Under the pieces are notes generated by a model. That model ran no database searches. It was not told where the DNA came from and saw only the letters and a program-made list of their open reading frames with translations. Below are positions 45,902-57,332 of a DNA stretch of 64,000 nt, piece by piece. The stretch is taken from the NCBI RefSeq assembly GCF_030272615.1, contig NC_081414.1, positions 236,220,733 through 236,284,732 on the forward strand, in the 5' to 3' direction. The translations under genes and the position numbers were made by a program. Within the stretch, counting starts at the first letter, position 1, and each line of letters begins with the position of its first letter. Source of the stretch: Cryptomeria japonica (lineage: Eukaryota > Streptophyta > Pinopsida > Cupressales > Cupressaceae).

Positions 45902-48900
45902 ATGAGTTTTACCACTATTAGTCCTACCTATACTATCCCCGTTAGACGAAGCATTAGAATTAAGGCTTCCCAAGGTTTAATTACCGAGGAGATGGAGCCT
46001 AATTTGGGTGACTTCTTTAATGAGGATAATACTAATTCTTCCCATCCTAATCATGTCCCTATCTATCCAATTGATGAATCCCATGATGAAGAAGAAGCTT
46101 TGACTAGAGTTTGCATAGATCAACTTTCAAAATTGGACAATCAATTTGACAACTTTCAACAATGGATGTCCCAAGAATACCCTAATAGTGAAGCTCTTCC
46201 TTTAATTGAAGGCCTTAAGCGCATGATTCAAAGTGAGAAGAATGGAATTGATATATTGCATGCCATTTCTCATATTGTTGATTCTGATGGCATGCCTATA
46301 AAGAGTTGTGCCGAAACCCTAGGTTATTCACAACCTCTTACACAATTGAATCCTTCTATTCCTTTGACTACTCCTATGACTAGTGTTCCTACTTTTACCT
46401 CGAACATCATGGCTACTTCAACTCAAAACATCATCCCTACAACAATTATTCATGGGGGAAATCCATCTTCTTCATTTAATCCTCCATCTTTACCTATGTC
46501 TTCAATAAACATTCCTATTATCCCTCAGCCAATCAATGTGACACAAGGGGCAATTTCTTCAACAATTTTATTCCTCCTTTAAGTGTCCCATTTCCTACTC
46601 AATCATCACCTATGCCTACTTATCATAATGTCCCGCCACCTTATTCCATGCCTTCCTTCAATAATATCACACCACCTTCTCAATCAAACATGTCTAACAT
46701 CAATTTCTCTACCGAAGCGACCATTTACAATCTTGCTCAAACTGTGTCTTCCTTACAACAACTTGCTTGCATGAGTCAATCCAAGTTTAGAATGCCTACA
46801 TTTGATGTTGTGAGCCCACTTTCTCTTGATATTGTTAAATTTGTCCCACCTAAACATGTTGAGGTCCCTCCATTGGAACTCTATAATGGAAAAAGTTATC
46901 CTCTAACGCATCTTAAAACATTTCAAACCTTGTGTACTAATTTTGCTTATGATCAAAGATTGCTTGCAAAACTATTTACAAGAACACTAAGAGATAAGGC
47001 TTTACAATGGTATTTCTCTTTGCCTTCTTATTCTATCACTTCTTTTCAACAATTATCAAATGCTTTCATTCAAAAATTTCAAAACAACATTGGTCCTTAA
47101 ATCACTTTGACTGATTTAATGCATTGTAAACAAGGTGTTAAAGAAAAAGTGACTGATTTCATTGGTAGATATAAGCATTTGTGTGCTCAAATTTCTTTTC
47201 TTGTACCTGATAATGATATTCAAATAATTTTCATTTCTGATTTGGAAAAAGATATTAAGGAAAAGCTTCTTTTGTTTGAGTTTACTTCCTTTCCGCAGTT
47301 GTGCGCAACACTCCACAATTATCAACTGGTTGTGAGTCAAATGGAGCAATCTACTCCTATGGCTCCAAGTGATAAGTGGGAGAGTGAACAACCGTTTGCG
47401 AAGTTCAAACCAACAAAAGGCTTCATCAAGTTCAATGACACAGTCAACAACAACAATGTGAATGCTACAATAGGTGTGCCTCCTATTTCTAACTTCTTTA
47501 AAAGAGAAAGATAATTTACTCCTTTGAATGAATCTTTACATAGTATTATATCTCAATTATTACAAAGAAATTCTATCAAACTTCCTCCTATAAAACCAGT
47601 TGATCCTTCTAAGATTGCATCCCCTTATTTTGATAACAATTCCTTTTGTCAATTTCATCGTCAACCTGGTCATGATACTGAGAAATGTTTTGCATTGAAA
47701 AGTACAATTCAAGATTTAATTGATAATAATACTATATATGTGGTAGGTGTGAATGATAAGGGAAATAAATTAGTGGCTCCTCCTAATCAAAATCTTAAGA
47801 TTTTCACTGATCCTTTGCCTTCTCATACCTCTAATGTGATTGAGATTGAACATACCTCCTTTTCTACTGATGACTTCATCTCGACAGCTCCGAATTTGGT
47901 GGACATGGTTGAGAAACAAGAGACACATAAGGATCCTTTTATTACATTTGACCCTAGTGAGACCATTAGAGCACCCGATGGCCCTTTATACATAGTTGTG
48001 AAGGTTAAGGATATACCTTGTCGTGGCGCTCTTGTTGATCCCTCTTGCATGGTTAATGTTATCACTGAGGAGTATCTTTTCACTTTACGATTGCATAAAC
48101 CAATTTATGATGATGCTAATGTGGTTGTGAATTTATTTGATGGATTCTCTTGTCCTACCATTGGTTCTATCACCCTTCCTGTTGAAGTTTGCACTAAATC
48201 TATGGATGTCAATTTTGTTATCATTCCTTCTTCTGAGCAATTCCGTGTGAAGTTGGGATACCCTAAGCTATCTTCCATGAAGGTTATTTATTCTCCAATC
48301 CATAAGTGTTTGAAATTTCCCCACAATGGAGAAATCATAACCGTGAACCATAGCTTATTTCGACCTTCCGAAAGAAGCCCTGGTGTTCCTATTGATTTCT
48401 TTTGGCCTAAACAATTTCAGTCTCTTCCACCAAGGAGCGATGCTCTTTTCCAATCTTATCAAAAATGGAAGGAAGATATAATCTTATCCTTAAGTCAACC
48501 TAGATCCCCAACACTTGACACTCCTATCCTTCTTGAAGATGAAGTTCTTCCCCTAACGGATAGAACTAGTCTTCCTCCTAAGGAAGATCCTCTACCTATT
48601 CCTATGGACGTGACTATGCCTTCTCCTAAGAAGAACAACAATATTCCTTCTAAGGTTATACTTATGCCTCCTCCTCATGATGGACCCGGTCTCCTTCCTA
48701 CACCCAATATTCCTCCTTTATATGGCGCAGTTCCACCTCCTTCCTCTTATAGAGAGAAGAGGCATGCCTCTCCTCTTGTTCAACCTAAAATACCTCAACC
48801 TAAACCTTCAACTATCAAAGAGGAGAATATCCCTCCTTCAACAAATGTTCCTCTTTCTTCTCAGCCTTCCGTCAAGACTCAACGAAATCGTTGTGCGAGA

Positions 48901-49386
48901 GAACGCCGCCGAAGACATCGTGATTGAGCTCGTGAAGTTGTTCCTCAAAATATTCAATCTCCTAGAACTCCAGCAGTTGACATGATTCCCTTTTCTCCTA
49001 AACAAGATGTTGAACCTAAATCTCCAAATCGTAAATTGCAAAAAACATGTGATGGTTTTGCTTCTATTCATGTACAAGCTCCTCTTTCTATAAATCTTGA
49101 TGAGGAAATAGGTGAAAATGTTATTCATGATGGTAATATAACTCCTAATGCTTCTAACAATGACTATGAATATGTTGATGTTGACAAGCATTTATCAGCT
49201 AAATTTTCAAAAACCCTAATCTTAGCTCCTAGAATCGAACAAAGTGACTTACTACAAGAGCATAGTCCTTGTTTGGATCTTGTGATAGCTCCATCTGATG
49301 TTCTCTATGTTGCTCCTCTGGCATGTTTCTCGCCTTCCCGAAATACTGATCAGCAAGATCGAGAGGTGGATGTCGTGCTAGATTAG
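45902..49386 (+). pseudogene. gag-protease of a Ty3/gypsy-like element
   Basis: Starts at ATG 45902 and continues, after a frameshift near 46.55 kb, in one frame to TAG at 49386, with stops at 47098, 47512 and 48925. The capsid-type domain is near 46.85-47.3 kb (PPLELYNGKSYPLTHLKTF, LRDKALQWYFSLP). A zinc-binding motif of the C-x2-H-x4-H-x4-C type (CQFHRQPGHDTEKC) is near 47.65 kb. A retropepsin-like region at 47.97-48.35 kb has GALVDPSCMVNVITEEY where family members have a D-x-G core, then FGYP-like KLGYPKLSSMKVIYS. A proline-rich tail follows. RT is absent. Gag binds and packages element RNA; the protease matures it. Confidence 0.82.
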
Positions 49387-49390
49387 CAAC

Positions 49391-49880
49391 ATTAGCGTCA
49401 TAGATCTCCTCCCTCTCTCCTCTCTTTCTCTTTTGTGATTATTCTTCTATTTGTATCCATGTTCTTCTATTTTCCCCTTAATGTCTATTTGAGGATGATG
49501 CAAAGCATTTAGATCTCTTTTGGTCTCTTTCATGTTGACTCAAAAGACTCTTGTGTTCCCTTTCTTCCAAGGAAGTTTCCTTTCTTTAGGGAATGACGAT
49601 TATTATATGCACATACATATATGATATACATGAGTTATCATTCAACATACTAACCCCGAGGAAAGCGAAACTACCTCGTGTTTTGTGTTCATTATCCTTG
49701 GGTTTATTCCTCGACTGGGGGCTAAATCCTTGCGATAACGTGTTCCCTCTATTTCTCTTTCTTAGGTGTATCCTACCTTAAAGAAATTGCTCCCGATAAG
49801 GCGTGCACGATCGCTTTAACGTGGGGGCATACACTCTACTCATATTTTCCTTCTTAATACTTAAAGTTACTTAGCTCTCA
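49391..49880 (+). other. 3' non-coding end of the gag-protease element
   Basis: Contains two purine tracts (GACTGGGGGCTA near 49.71 kb and GTGGGGGCATAC near 49.82 kb). No sequence like the 5' LTR follows. No gene was seen. Confidence 0.4.
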
Positions 49881-50660
49881 ACTATATCTCTACCACTAGG
49901 TATCTCAGCCCTCTCTCCTAGGTTATACGCCTCTCACCTCTATATCTCTCCCCTCTGTAGCTCTTTCCCTCCTTCTCCAACTCTCTCCCTACCTCCTTAC
50001 CCCTCTTTCTCTCTTGTGACCTCCTCACTTTCCCTGAGCTCTCTACATCTCCCCTCTCTAGATCTCTCAGTCAATCCATGTCTACCTCTCCCTCCCTCCC
50101 CCTTTATCCCTCTCTTTCTCTATGTTCTTCTCTCTCTCATTTTATCTCACCCTCCCCTCCCTTGATCATCACATATCCTCCCTTATATAGGATTTAGGGA
50201 ATAGGGTGTAGGATATAGGGTTTAAGGTTTATGGTTTAGGACTGAGGGCATTGGTATGGGGTTTAGGGTACAAAATTGATGGAACAGGGTTTAAGGTACA
50301 TGAGGTTGAGGATACATTGCTTGTATTGATACTTCCCTCTATCTCTCCCTCTCTTCTTTCTCTTGCCTCTCTCTCTCCACTATCTAGGTCTCTATGTCCC
50401 TTTCTTCCTCTCTCCATCTCTATCCCCCTTCCTCTTTACCCCCATATCTATCTCCCTCATCCACTCTCACTTATTCTCTCTTCCTCTCTTATTCTCTCTC
50501 TCCATTATTAAGCTTGTCACCTTTCCTTTGCACCCTCTCTAGGTTTCTCCCTCCCTCCCTCTCCAATTATATACCTCTCCATCCATGTCTTATTACCCAC
50601 CTCTCTCTATCCCCCTCTATCTATCTCACCCCTCTCTCCCCATCTAGGTCCTTGCCTCTC
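49881..50660. repeat. Pyrimidine-rich (CT/CCT) low-complexity tract
   Basis: Long runs of CTCTC, TCTCCC and CCTCCC, interrupted at about 50.19-50.30 kb by G-rich telomere-like sequence. Open frames here are low-complexity artefacts. Confidence 0.8.
50189..50296 (+). repeat. Degenerate interstitial telomere-like repeats
   Basis: TTTAGGG or its rotation GGGTTTA occurs exactly near 50193, 50218, 50262 and 50287, with near-matches (AGGTTTA, TGGTTTA) between. TTTAGGG is the usual plant telomere unit. Confidence 0.5.
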
Positions 50661-50836
50661 TTTGTAGTGTTCTAGTTCTTCTTTTATTTTTGCATGTTTC
50701 AAGCATTGTTCAATAATTTTGGCAATAAAACAAATCATTTCTAACACAATTTTTTTGTTTTAAAAAAAAATAACATAAAGGTGTTGATTTTACAACGATT
50801 CTTATTGGTAAATTACTAATGAAATATCTATAGTAA

Positions 50837-52226
50837 TTGAATATATTCAATTTCCTTACATGTTTTACTATCATTTTCTTCATTGATCAACACCAAATCT
50901 ACAAACCAGTTTTTGAAATGAGAGGGAGCAAGAGCGGAAGCAGTGGTAGGGTTTTGTTTGGTGAAGGGGACACATATGGAGAGGGGGATGCAAATGCATA
51001 TGATGATTGGATGGTTGGTTGGGTGTTTGATGTTGTTGGTGTCATTTCTTGGTGGGTTTTGTTGTCCCTATTTTGAGTGGGTTCATTGGTCTTGCCCATT
51101 TATGGCTTTCCTTATATGAAAAATAATTTGTTGTATTTGGGCAGTGCTTTTTTGCTAGCGCTCATGCTTTCATTTGTTGTTTGTGTTTGGATTTTGTTTC
51201 ATGGGGTTATCCTAATGTTGTTGTCCTCAGTTACGATGGGAGTTCTCAATGAGGTTTTAAAGTCTTTTGGCTTTTGCAAAGGTGTTTGTCATGTTGTGAG
51301 TAGAGGTATGGCTCTAGCTATGGGTTTGTTTTCTCCTTTCTCGTCTCATGTTTAGATGGTTTATCTAGATCTATGGGAAAAGAATCATCTCTTGGGGCTC
51401 TGAGTGTCTCGGTTCCTCTATTTCTATTTGTGCCTTCTATTGGCTCTTATGTTGACTAGTCATGCTCTTGCCCCAGTTTCGATTGTGTTCCTACTCTATT
51501 GGAGATGTTGCTAGCCATTGATGTGTTTTCTTTTTCTTTTGAGGATCCTACTTCTTTTAGAGAGCTATTAGAGAGGTTTTCTGAGTAGTAATCTTTGGAC
51601 CTCTATCTTGTTTGGCTCAAGGTGGATGCAGTCCCTTTTCGTGCCTATCTCTAGACTAGTTTTTTCAATATGGTGGTTGGGTTGTGTTGGGTATGAGCCT
51701 TATTGTTCATTTTTTCTTTATTCCCATCCCCTCTATTTATTCCTTTTGGTGGTGTAGGATTGGGGTTTTCTTTACCCCTATGGTGCTCATTTATTGTAGA
51801 TTTGCAATAAGGGGAGATTTTGGATTTTCCCACAAGTTTTTATGTTTTTGGTTAAGTGTCTCTTATGTTATTGTGGAACACAATTTTGCTTTTGTTGTTT
51901 CTCAGAGGACCCTATTTTTATATCTTGTTGATTTTTAGTTGAGGGCCTACTTTGTTCTTATCGTGGATCCCTCTCATGTGTCTTCTATTGTGGTGGAGTG
52001 TTATCCTATGAAGGTGGGTTTCTTTCTTGTGGAATGGGTTGAGGTTTTGGTTCTATTTCACTCAAATTCCTCTCATACCTTTCCTATTGAGGTGGATAGT
52101 GTTTGTGTGGGAGAGGTTCATGTTGTTGCAAGGGAGTTGTTGTTGCCCTTTATCAGGCTATTGGTTGTATGGTTGCTAATGATGCATGTTTCTTGGGCTT
52201 CTTTAATTCCTTTCCTATTGAGATAG
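50837..52226 (+). pseudogene. Unrecognised decayed reading frames
   Basis: Consecutive open stretches at 50837-51076, 51077-51355 and 51939-52226 are hydrophobic and separated by stops. One segment is polar and acidic (GEGDTYGEGDANAYDDW). I do not recognise a family. The Val/Leu/Phe-rich translations could reflect T- and G-rich composition rather than a membrane protein. A hairpin with arms GGTTTTG/CAAAACC at about 52.47-52.49 kb followed by an A-rich end resembles a LINE 3' terminus, so this may be an old retroposon. Confidence 0.3.
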
Positions 52227-52499
52227 AATCTTTGGAAGATAAATGAAGCATATTGAGGGTTTGGGGAGCTTCTTCAAAACCCACTAGCATCTTGAGATAA
52301 GTTGTTAAGTGGCTTTGACCTTCTTTCTTGTGTAAATGATTCTCTAAATGTATTAATTCTTCTATTCTATTATGTTTGGGCTACTAGTTGTTTGAGTGTT
52401 ATCTATTAGCAGTGTTTCGTTTGTGTACAGAGTTTCAAGTCCCTTCAAACCTGTTGTAAGGGGTTTTGGGTCCCCTCAAAACCTATTTTACCCTTAATC

Positions 52500-53324
52500 A
52501 AAAACTGTCATTTTCTTTGTCATTATAACCTAGAGCTTAGTTAGACTCCCCTTGGTTAATTGGTACCACCTTTTATGGTTAATTGGTTTTAACATACAAT
52601 GTAGCAACTTTGTTCCTACACTCCTCACATTTCTCCTAGATATGGAAATTTGTCTGATTTCATCTCAATAATCAGCCCTACTTTCTAATTTTTTGAAAAT
52701 ATATATGGAAAGGATGACCCAGATGTAAACACTTATTATATATCCAATAATAAAATTGATCACCATTTAATTTTAAAAAAAATAATAATAATAAGACAAT
52801 CTTTAGGATATTTTCATGTGATATCCCCTTGATCAATTATGTCAAGTTTTATCACCAAGTATGGAACAATTCTCTCTATTTGGTTCCCTAGAGAGTCCCT
52901 TCCCTTGGAAAGCTAGTTGACCTACTTCAAAAGCCCCTTAGAGCTTAAGACGCAATATCTTCATACTCGATTAGAATTGAGTACAAAGATTTTGGTAGAA
53001 AACTGTGTAATTTTTTTGAATAAACATTTCGAATCAAACTTTATGATCTGTCATCAAGACAAGGAAAGAGTAATATATGGATTGCAAAACAAATTTAAAA
53101 GATAGGGGTTGGAAAAAAAGACAATGTATGTCTATGGACCCTCATGTTGTGTCTCCTTTTCCCACCCCCAATCATTTTAACTTTTATCTTCAGTCCATAT
53201 CTTACTCTCATCATGATAGATCGTGGAGTGTCATTTAAAATATTGAATAAAAAAATTGCATGGTTTTCTATTAGAAGCTCTCTAATCAACCGGGCCATAA
53301 AGTGTTAGTCTCAATTTTTAAAAT
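52500..53324. other. AT-rich DNA without recognised features
   Basis: Contains an AAT-type short microsatellite near 52.78 kb. The ORFs at 52917-53105 and 53095-53298 show no family signature. Confidence 0.5.
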
Positions 53325-53706
53325 TGTTGGTGTGAATAAGGTCTTGTACCTACTAAGGTGTTTTAACTTGTAAGGGACTTGTTCACATGACTTAAGTTTA
53401 CTTAGGTCCTAGGTGTCATTCTAGAAATCCCAATTGTCTATATAAAGCATATCATATCTAATTGTTATGACTTTTATTTAATTTTAGTTACCTAGGAAAT
53501 TAATGTTTGTGTTGAATGATAGTTAATCATACTACATCACACATTGCCTTTATAAGCAAGGCATCTCATTTTATACTTCATATCCAATCATTCAATCGTG
53601 CATAATAAGCAAGATATTCTTACCATTTTCTCTCTTATGAAAGTTGTTTTGGTATTGCAAGGATTCTAGGGGTGGGGTGCTAAGGAGTCACCAATCAACT
53701 CTTATG
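53325..53706 (+). repeat. 5' LTR of the Copia-type element
   Basis: About 380 bp. The right boundary is uncertain by a few bases because the terminal bases have changed; the primer site begins at 53707. Confidence 0.6.
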
Positions 53707-53718
53707 TGGTATCAGAGC
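53707..53718 (+). other. Primer-binding site (initiator Met tRNA)
   Basis: TGGTATCAGAGC, a perfect 12-base match to the usual plant site, directly after the 5' LTR. Confidence 0.85.
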
Positions 53719-54948
53719 TTTAGTACTATAAATTCCTTCCAATATTTGAGGGACATTATTAGGCTTGAATAATTTATTGGGTGTAGATTAGAGTTTCAAG
53801 GACCTCACAATTGAATTCAATTCGTCAAAAAAACCAAGTGCCTTTCATTTCATCAAATTTTGTAATTTTTTGTCAAATGTATCAGAATTTCAATTAGGAT
53901 TTGAAGTTGCCAAATCCATGAGATAGATAAAATTTTAGAGAACTTTGGACCAAATTTGACCCTACCATCTCTCCCTAAAAACCTATACATCAACTATCAA
54001 ATTGTCAAATTTTAACACATTTTTTAAGAGGGCATTAGAGGTTTTTTTGAAAATATGAATCCATACTTGATCGTATTGTCCATATTATAGAGATAGGAAT
54101 CTACAAAAAAAAATCATCCCCCTACATCAATTTGGAAATATTTTGAGCATATTATACATCATCTTTGGCATAGATTTCTAATGCCCGAATCATATTTGTA
54201 CTCCTTTGCAGATGCACTTGTATCAATGTGTTGGATGGTCAACGTATCATATGGTCAATCAACTACGAAGTACCTTTTTTCTACAAGTTTTTCAATAAAA
54301 AATTGTATTACAAATTATTTGTTTTTTGTGATGATTTTGAATGGTTGGTGCTTATTAAGTGCTCAACACTCTTTAATTTTGTCATAATAATCTATGGGCC
54401 CAGCCCATCGCTCGACTGTAGTGTTTTTAAGTTTTTATCTTTCTCTACCCACAGTCACACGAGTAACTAGGATTAAGCCCCCAAGGAGCCTATTTTGGAC
54501 CCCTAGTGCCTAAAGGAGCTTTTTTCTCTTTCAATAACTTAGGCATACAATATCAATTTTCAAAAAAAGATATTGTAAGAAAGCTATTTTTGTCTACACC
54601 ACATTCCAATGGTGTAGGTTATTTCTAGATATTTGTTGTCTTTATTATGAAGTTAGATTTAGTTTTTTGGTTCATGAGTTCATAATTTTTTACCAAGATC
54701 TTCGATGTTTATGATTCTTATGAAATTGGAAAGGTATTGAAGAGATTGTCATAGAAATTCATACATTTTATTAAGATTCTATCTCGAGTATTTGTTATTC
54801 AATTTTTGTTATATTTTTATCCTAGAGGATTACTTAAGATATTTTGACAATTGGGGACGCGTTTAATTTAATCATTTCATTTCAGCCCCATTTTATGTAT
54901 TGATCTCTTATTTTGTCATTTGAGAAGTTTGTCATTGTTCTAATCATG

Positions 54949-55413
54949 GGTTATGCAACTCCTTCTGTAATCTCTTTGACTAAGCACAACTACAAGTCTT
55001 GGCAAAAGGGAATTCTAACCCATTGTAGGTCGCTTAATCTATTAACTCATATTTATGAACTCATTCTTGAGTCAAAATCATAATGGAATAAATTATTTGG
55101 GGTAATAAGAATGATGCCTATCATAAGATTCATTGGTTGTAGTTTTAGTGCAATTATCTTCAGGGAGACCTACACTCATATTTTAGGGATCAAGTGCTCA
55201 CGCATAGTTTCAACCAAGATTTGGGATATTTTTGAAGAACCATGCAATCCTCCATTCTTGGATGATCCTGCATCAAATTGCCCCATTACACTTGATGATG
55301 TTAAAAATATTCCCTTTGATGATGATACCTTAGAGGAGTTTGAATATGATGAAAAACTTGAGCATCTTGATGATCTAGAGGCTTCTCCTACAACTCCTAC
55401 TTCTCCTATTTAG
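54949..55413 (+). pseudogene. Copia-type gag remnant
   Basis: From ATG 54949 the frame reads MGYATPSVISLTKHNYKSWQ, then ILTHCRSLNLLTHI, the start of a Copia-type gag, until TAA near 55.08 kb. An acidic stretch (LDDVKNIPFDDDTLEEFEYDE) then follows to 55413. Zinc knuckle, protease and later domains are missing. Confidence 0.55.
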
Positions 55414-56233
55414 ATCAAGGATTCATATTTTCCTAGCGATTCATTGAGAACTTCCAATAATTTATTGCAACAAGTATTGCATTGTCTTCCTGATTGATCT
55501 TCGTATTTGTAGACATTGCTTCTTTTTTTTGGAGCCTCAAATTTCATATTTGAAGATCAATTCGAGGGTTTACCTCTCTTATTTGATGACATTCATGAAA
55601 AATTGTCACTTCATCCTTATGTTTGGAGCTTGTTCAAAACTAGTTCCCATTTGTTCATTTTTATTCACATTCTATTGTGATTGGGCATGTACTTAATTGG
55701 TTTGTGACATCATCTTCATCAACCAAAGACTTAGCAACACATGAGTAGCTTTCAAATACATCACCCTACATTTGGATTTCACTTCCTACCAATTTCTATC
55801 TGGAATGGGGAGCATTCCTACATCTACACTTAGTGTATCTTCTTCACAATGGGAGAAATGTTGTTTGTAGGCATTAGAATATGTTTTTTCTTCATACACT
55901 CACCATTTTTAAAGAACATTACACATTGTGTGGGGACTATATAGTCTCTCTATTTCCTTCTTATGGGGGATGATTGATTGTAATTTCATGATGGATGTAG
56001 TCCTTGAGGAGTATGATTGATTCCTCCATGCATCATCATTTCATTATATATTTTCTTTGTTTTGGAGAGGATTTTTGTCCCAGTCGGTTTTATCCTCTAT
56101 AAGTAAAGCACGCATTGTATATTTCATATTTAATCATTTAATCTTATATAATGAAGAAAGCTATTATTTCATTTTTCTCTCTTGTGGAAGTTGTTTTGGT
56201 CTTGTAGGGATTTTGGGGGTGTTGAGGAGTCAC

Positions 56234-57322
56234 CAACCTGTTGGCTTGATGATGATTGTAATGAATAACTTCATCATATGTTGTCATTGATGAAACACAT
56301 ACACACACATATGTTCTTATTGTCTACCGGTGTGACTTTAAAGCTGTTTATACTACAACCAGTATACTAGAGATTTATATCTAATCGGTACATGGTGATA
56401 ACCGGTATATACATGGAGACAACCAGTGGATATACATAACTCGGCATCAACATTAAGATCCAGCGGAGATTATCACAGGAGCATCAAAGGATAAATGATT
56501 TATATTGTTGTTCCAACCAGTACTCATTGATCATGTGATGAGTTATCACTAGTCGTGATGAGTTATCCTTATCGACAATTTTTAGCGGTATTTTTGTGAT
56601 GAGTTATAATTGTTTGACTAGATACAGTGCACCTAGGAAATTGTGTTATGATTTCTTGAGGATGACATGAAATCTAAATGTCTATATATTGACATCACAA
56701 TGAATTATTTTGTATGAGCGAAAGTGATATGTTATGTGCGAAGGCAGAAGTGTTAAGTTGCAGAGTATGTTGGTAAAGAAGTGTTGAGTGTGCAGAAGAG
56801 GATCTATACAAGCAAGTTGTGCTACTACTAGATCACCCCATATGTTGTTTTCTAATCACTGCAATAGTCAAATCCCCTAACCGAGTAAGCTCTAACAAGC
56901 TTCATTGTTCAAATCCTCTAACCAGGTAATCCATTAGTTTGGATTTAGAAATCCTCCACCAAGGTTACTCCTTACAGGGTACTACCTTTTAACTAAGCTT
57001 TGGGATATTTAACAGGATTCGCTCCTAGCAAAGCACTTTGTAGACCTTAACCGGTCAGTTATCTATTATTGCAGATAATTAACTTGTGAGTCTCATGTCA
57101 CCATGGTTTTTACCTATTTGGGTTTTCCACGTATAAACACTTGTGTTATGGTGGATGTTTTACTTATTGTGGACGTTGTTATATCATTTTGGATTGCATG
57201 CATATTGTTTAACAAACTTGTTAAGTTTATCTACCGATCAGTGTTTAAAGTAGCATTATTTTTGGTGTCACTGATTCAAACCCCCCCCCCCCCTCTCAGT
57301 GCTTTACAAGTCCATCACAACC
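56234..57322 (+). mobile_element. Solo LTR with CAACC target duplication, nested
   Basis: An LTR of 1079 bp (56239-57317) lies between perfect 5-bp repeats CAACC (56234-56238, 57318-57322). It starts TGTTGGCTTG, is rich in CCGGT motifs and has a run of C then CTCTCAG near its 3' end. It belongs to the same style of LTR as those at 16.7, 36.7 and 42.0 kb. Confidence 0.88.
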
Positions 57323-57332
57323 AACTCCTACA

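Larger units (their letters stand above)
35921..49390 (+). mobile_element. Ty3/gypsy-like element with gag-protease only, 5' LTR split by nested insertion
   Basis: The 5' LTR begins TGTAGTGTCATAAAATTG at 35921 and, after removal of the insertion at 36723-44371, ends ...ATTACA at 44746, so it is about 1.18 kb. A leader (44747-45901) and a long gag-protease frame (45902-49386) follow. No RT, integrase or matching 3' LTR was seen in the window. It is either a non-autonomous element or one whose 3' part has been deleted. Confidence 0.7.
53325..57332 (+). mobile_element. Decayed Copia-type element with nested solo LTR
   Basis: The 5' LTR is about 53325-53706 (starts TGTTGG), followed by a perfect initiator-Met primer site. 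A gag start lies near 54.95 kb. A purine tract (AATGGGAGAAA) precedes the probable 3' LTR from 55859. The last 170 bp or so of both LTRs align well (for example GAAGTTGTTTTGGT and GGAGTCACCAA); their first halves are much diverged. The 3' LTR is interrupted by a solo LTR at 56239-57317. No pol was found, so the interior is largely deleted. Confidence 0.65.

Noticed and set aside
49900-50675. Ser/Leu/Pro-rich frames
   Set aside because: They are translations of CT-rich low-complexity DNA.
57283-57296. Run of C as an assembly artefact or G-quadruplex
   Set aside because: Related C-rich tracts occur at the same place in three other LTRs, so it is most simply an expanded form of that LTR motif; its exact length may still be unreliable.
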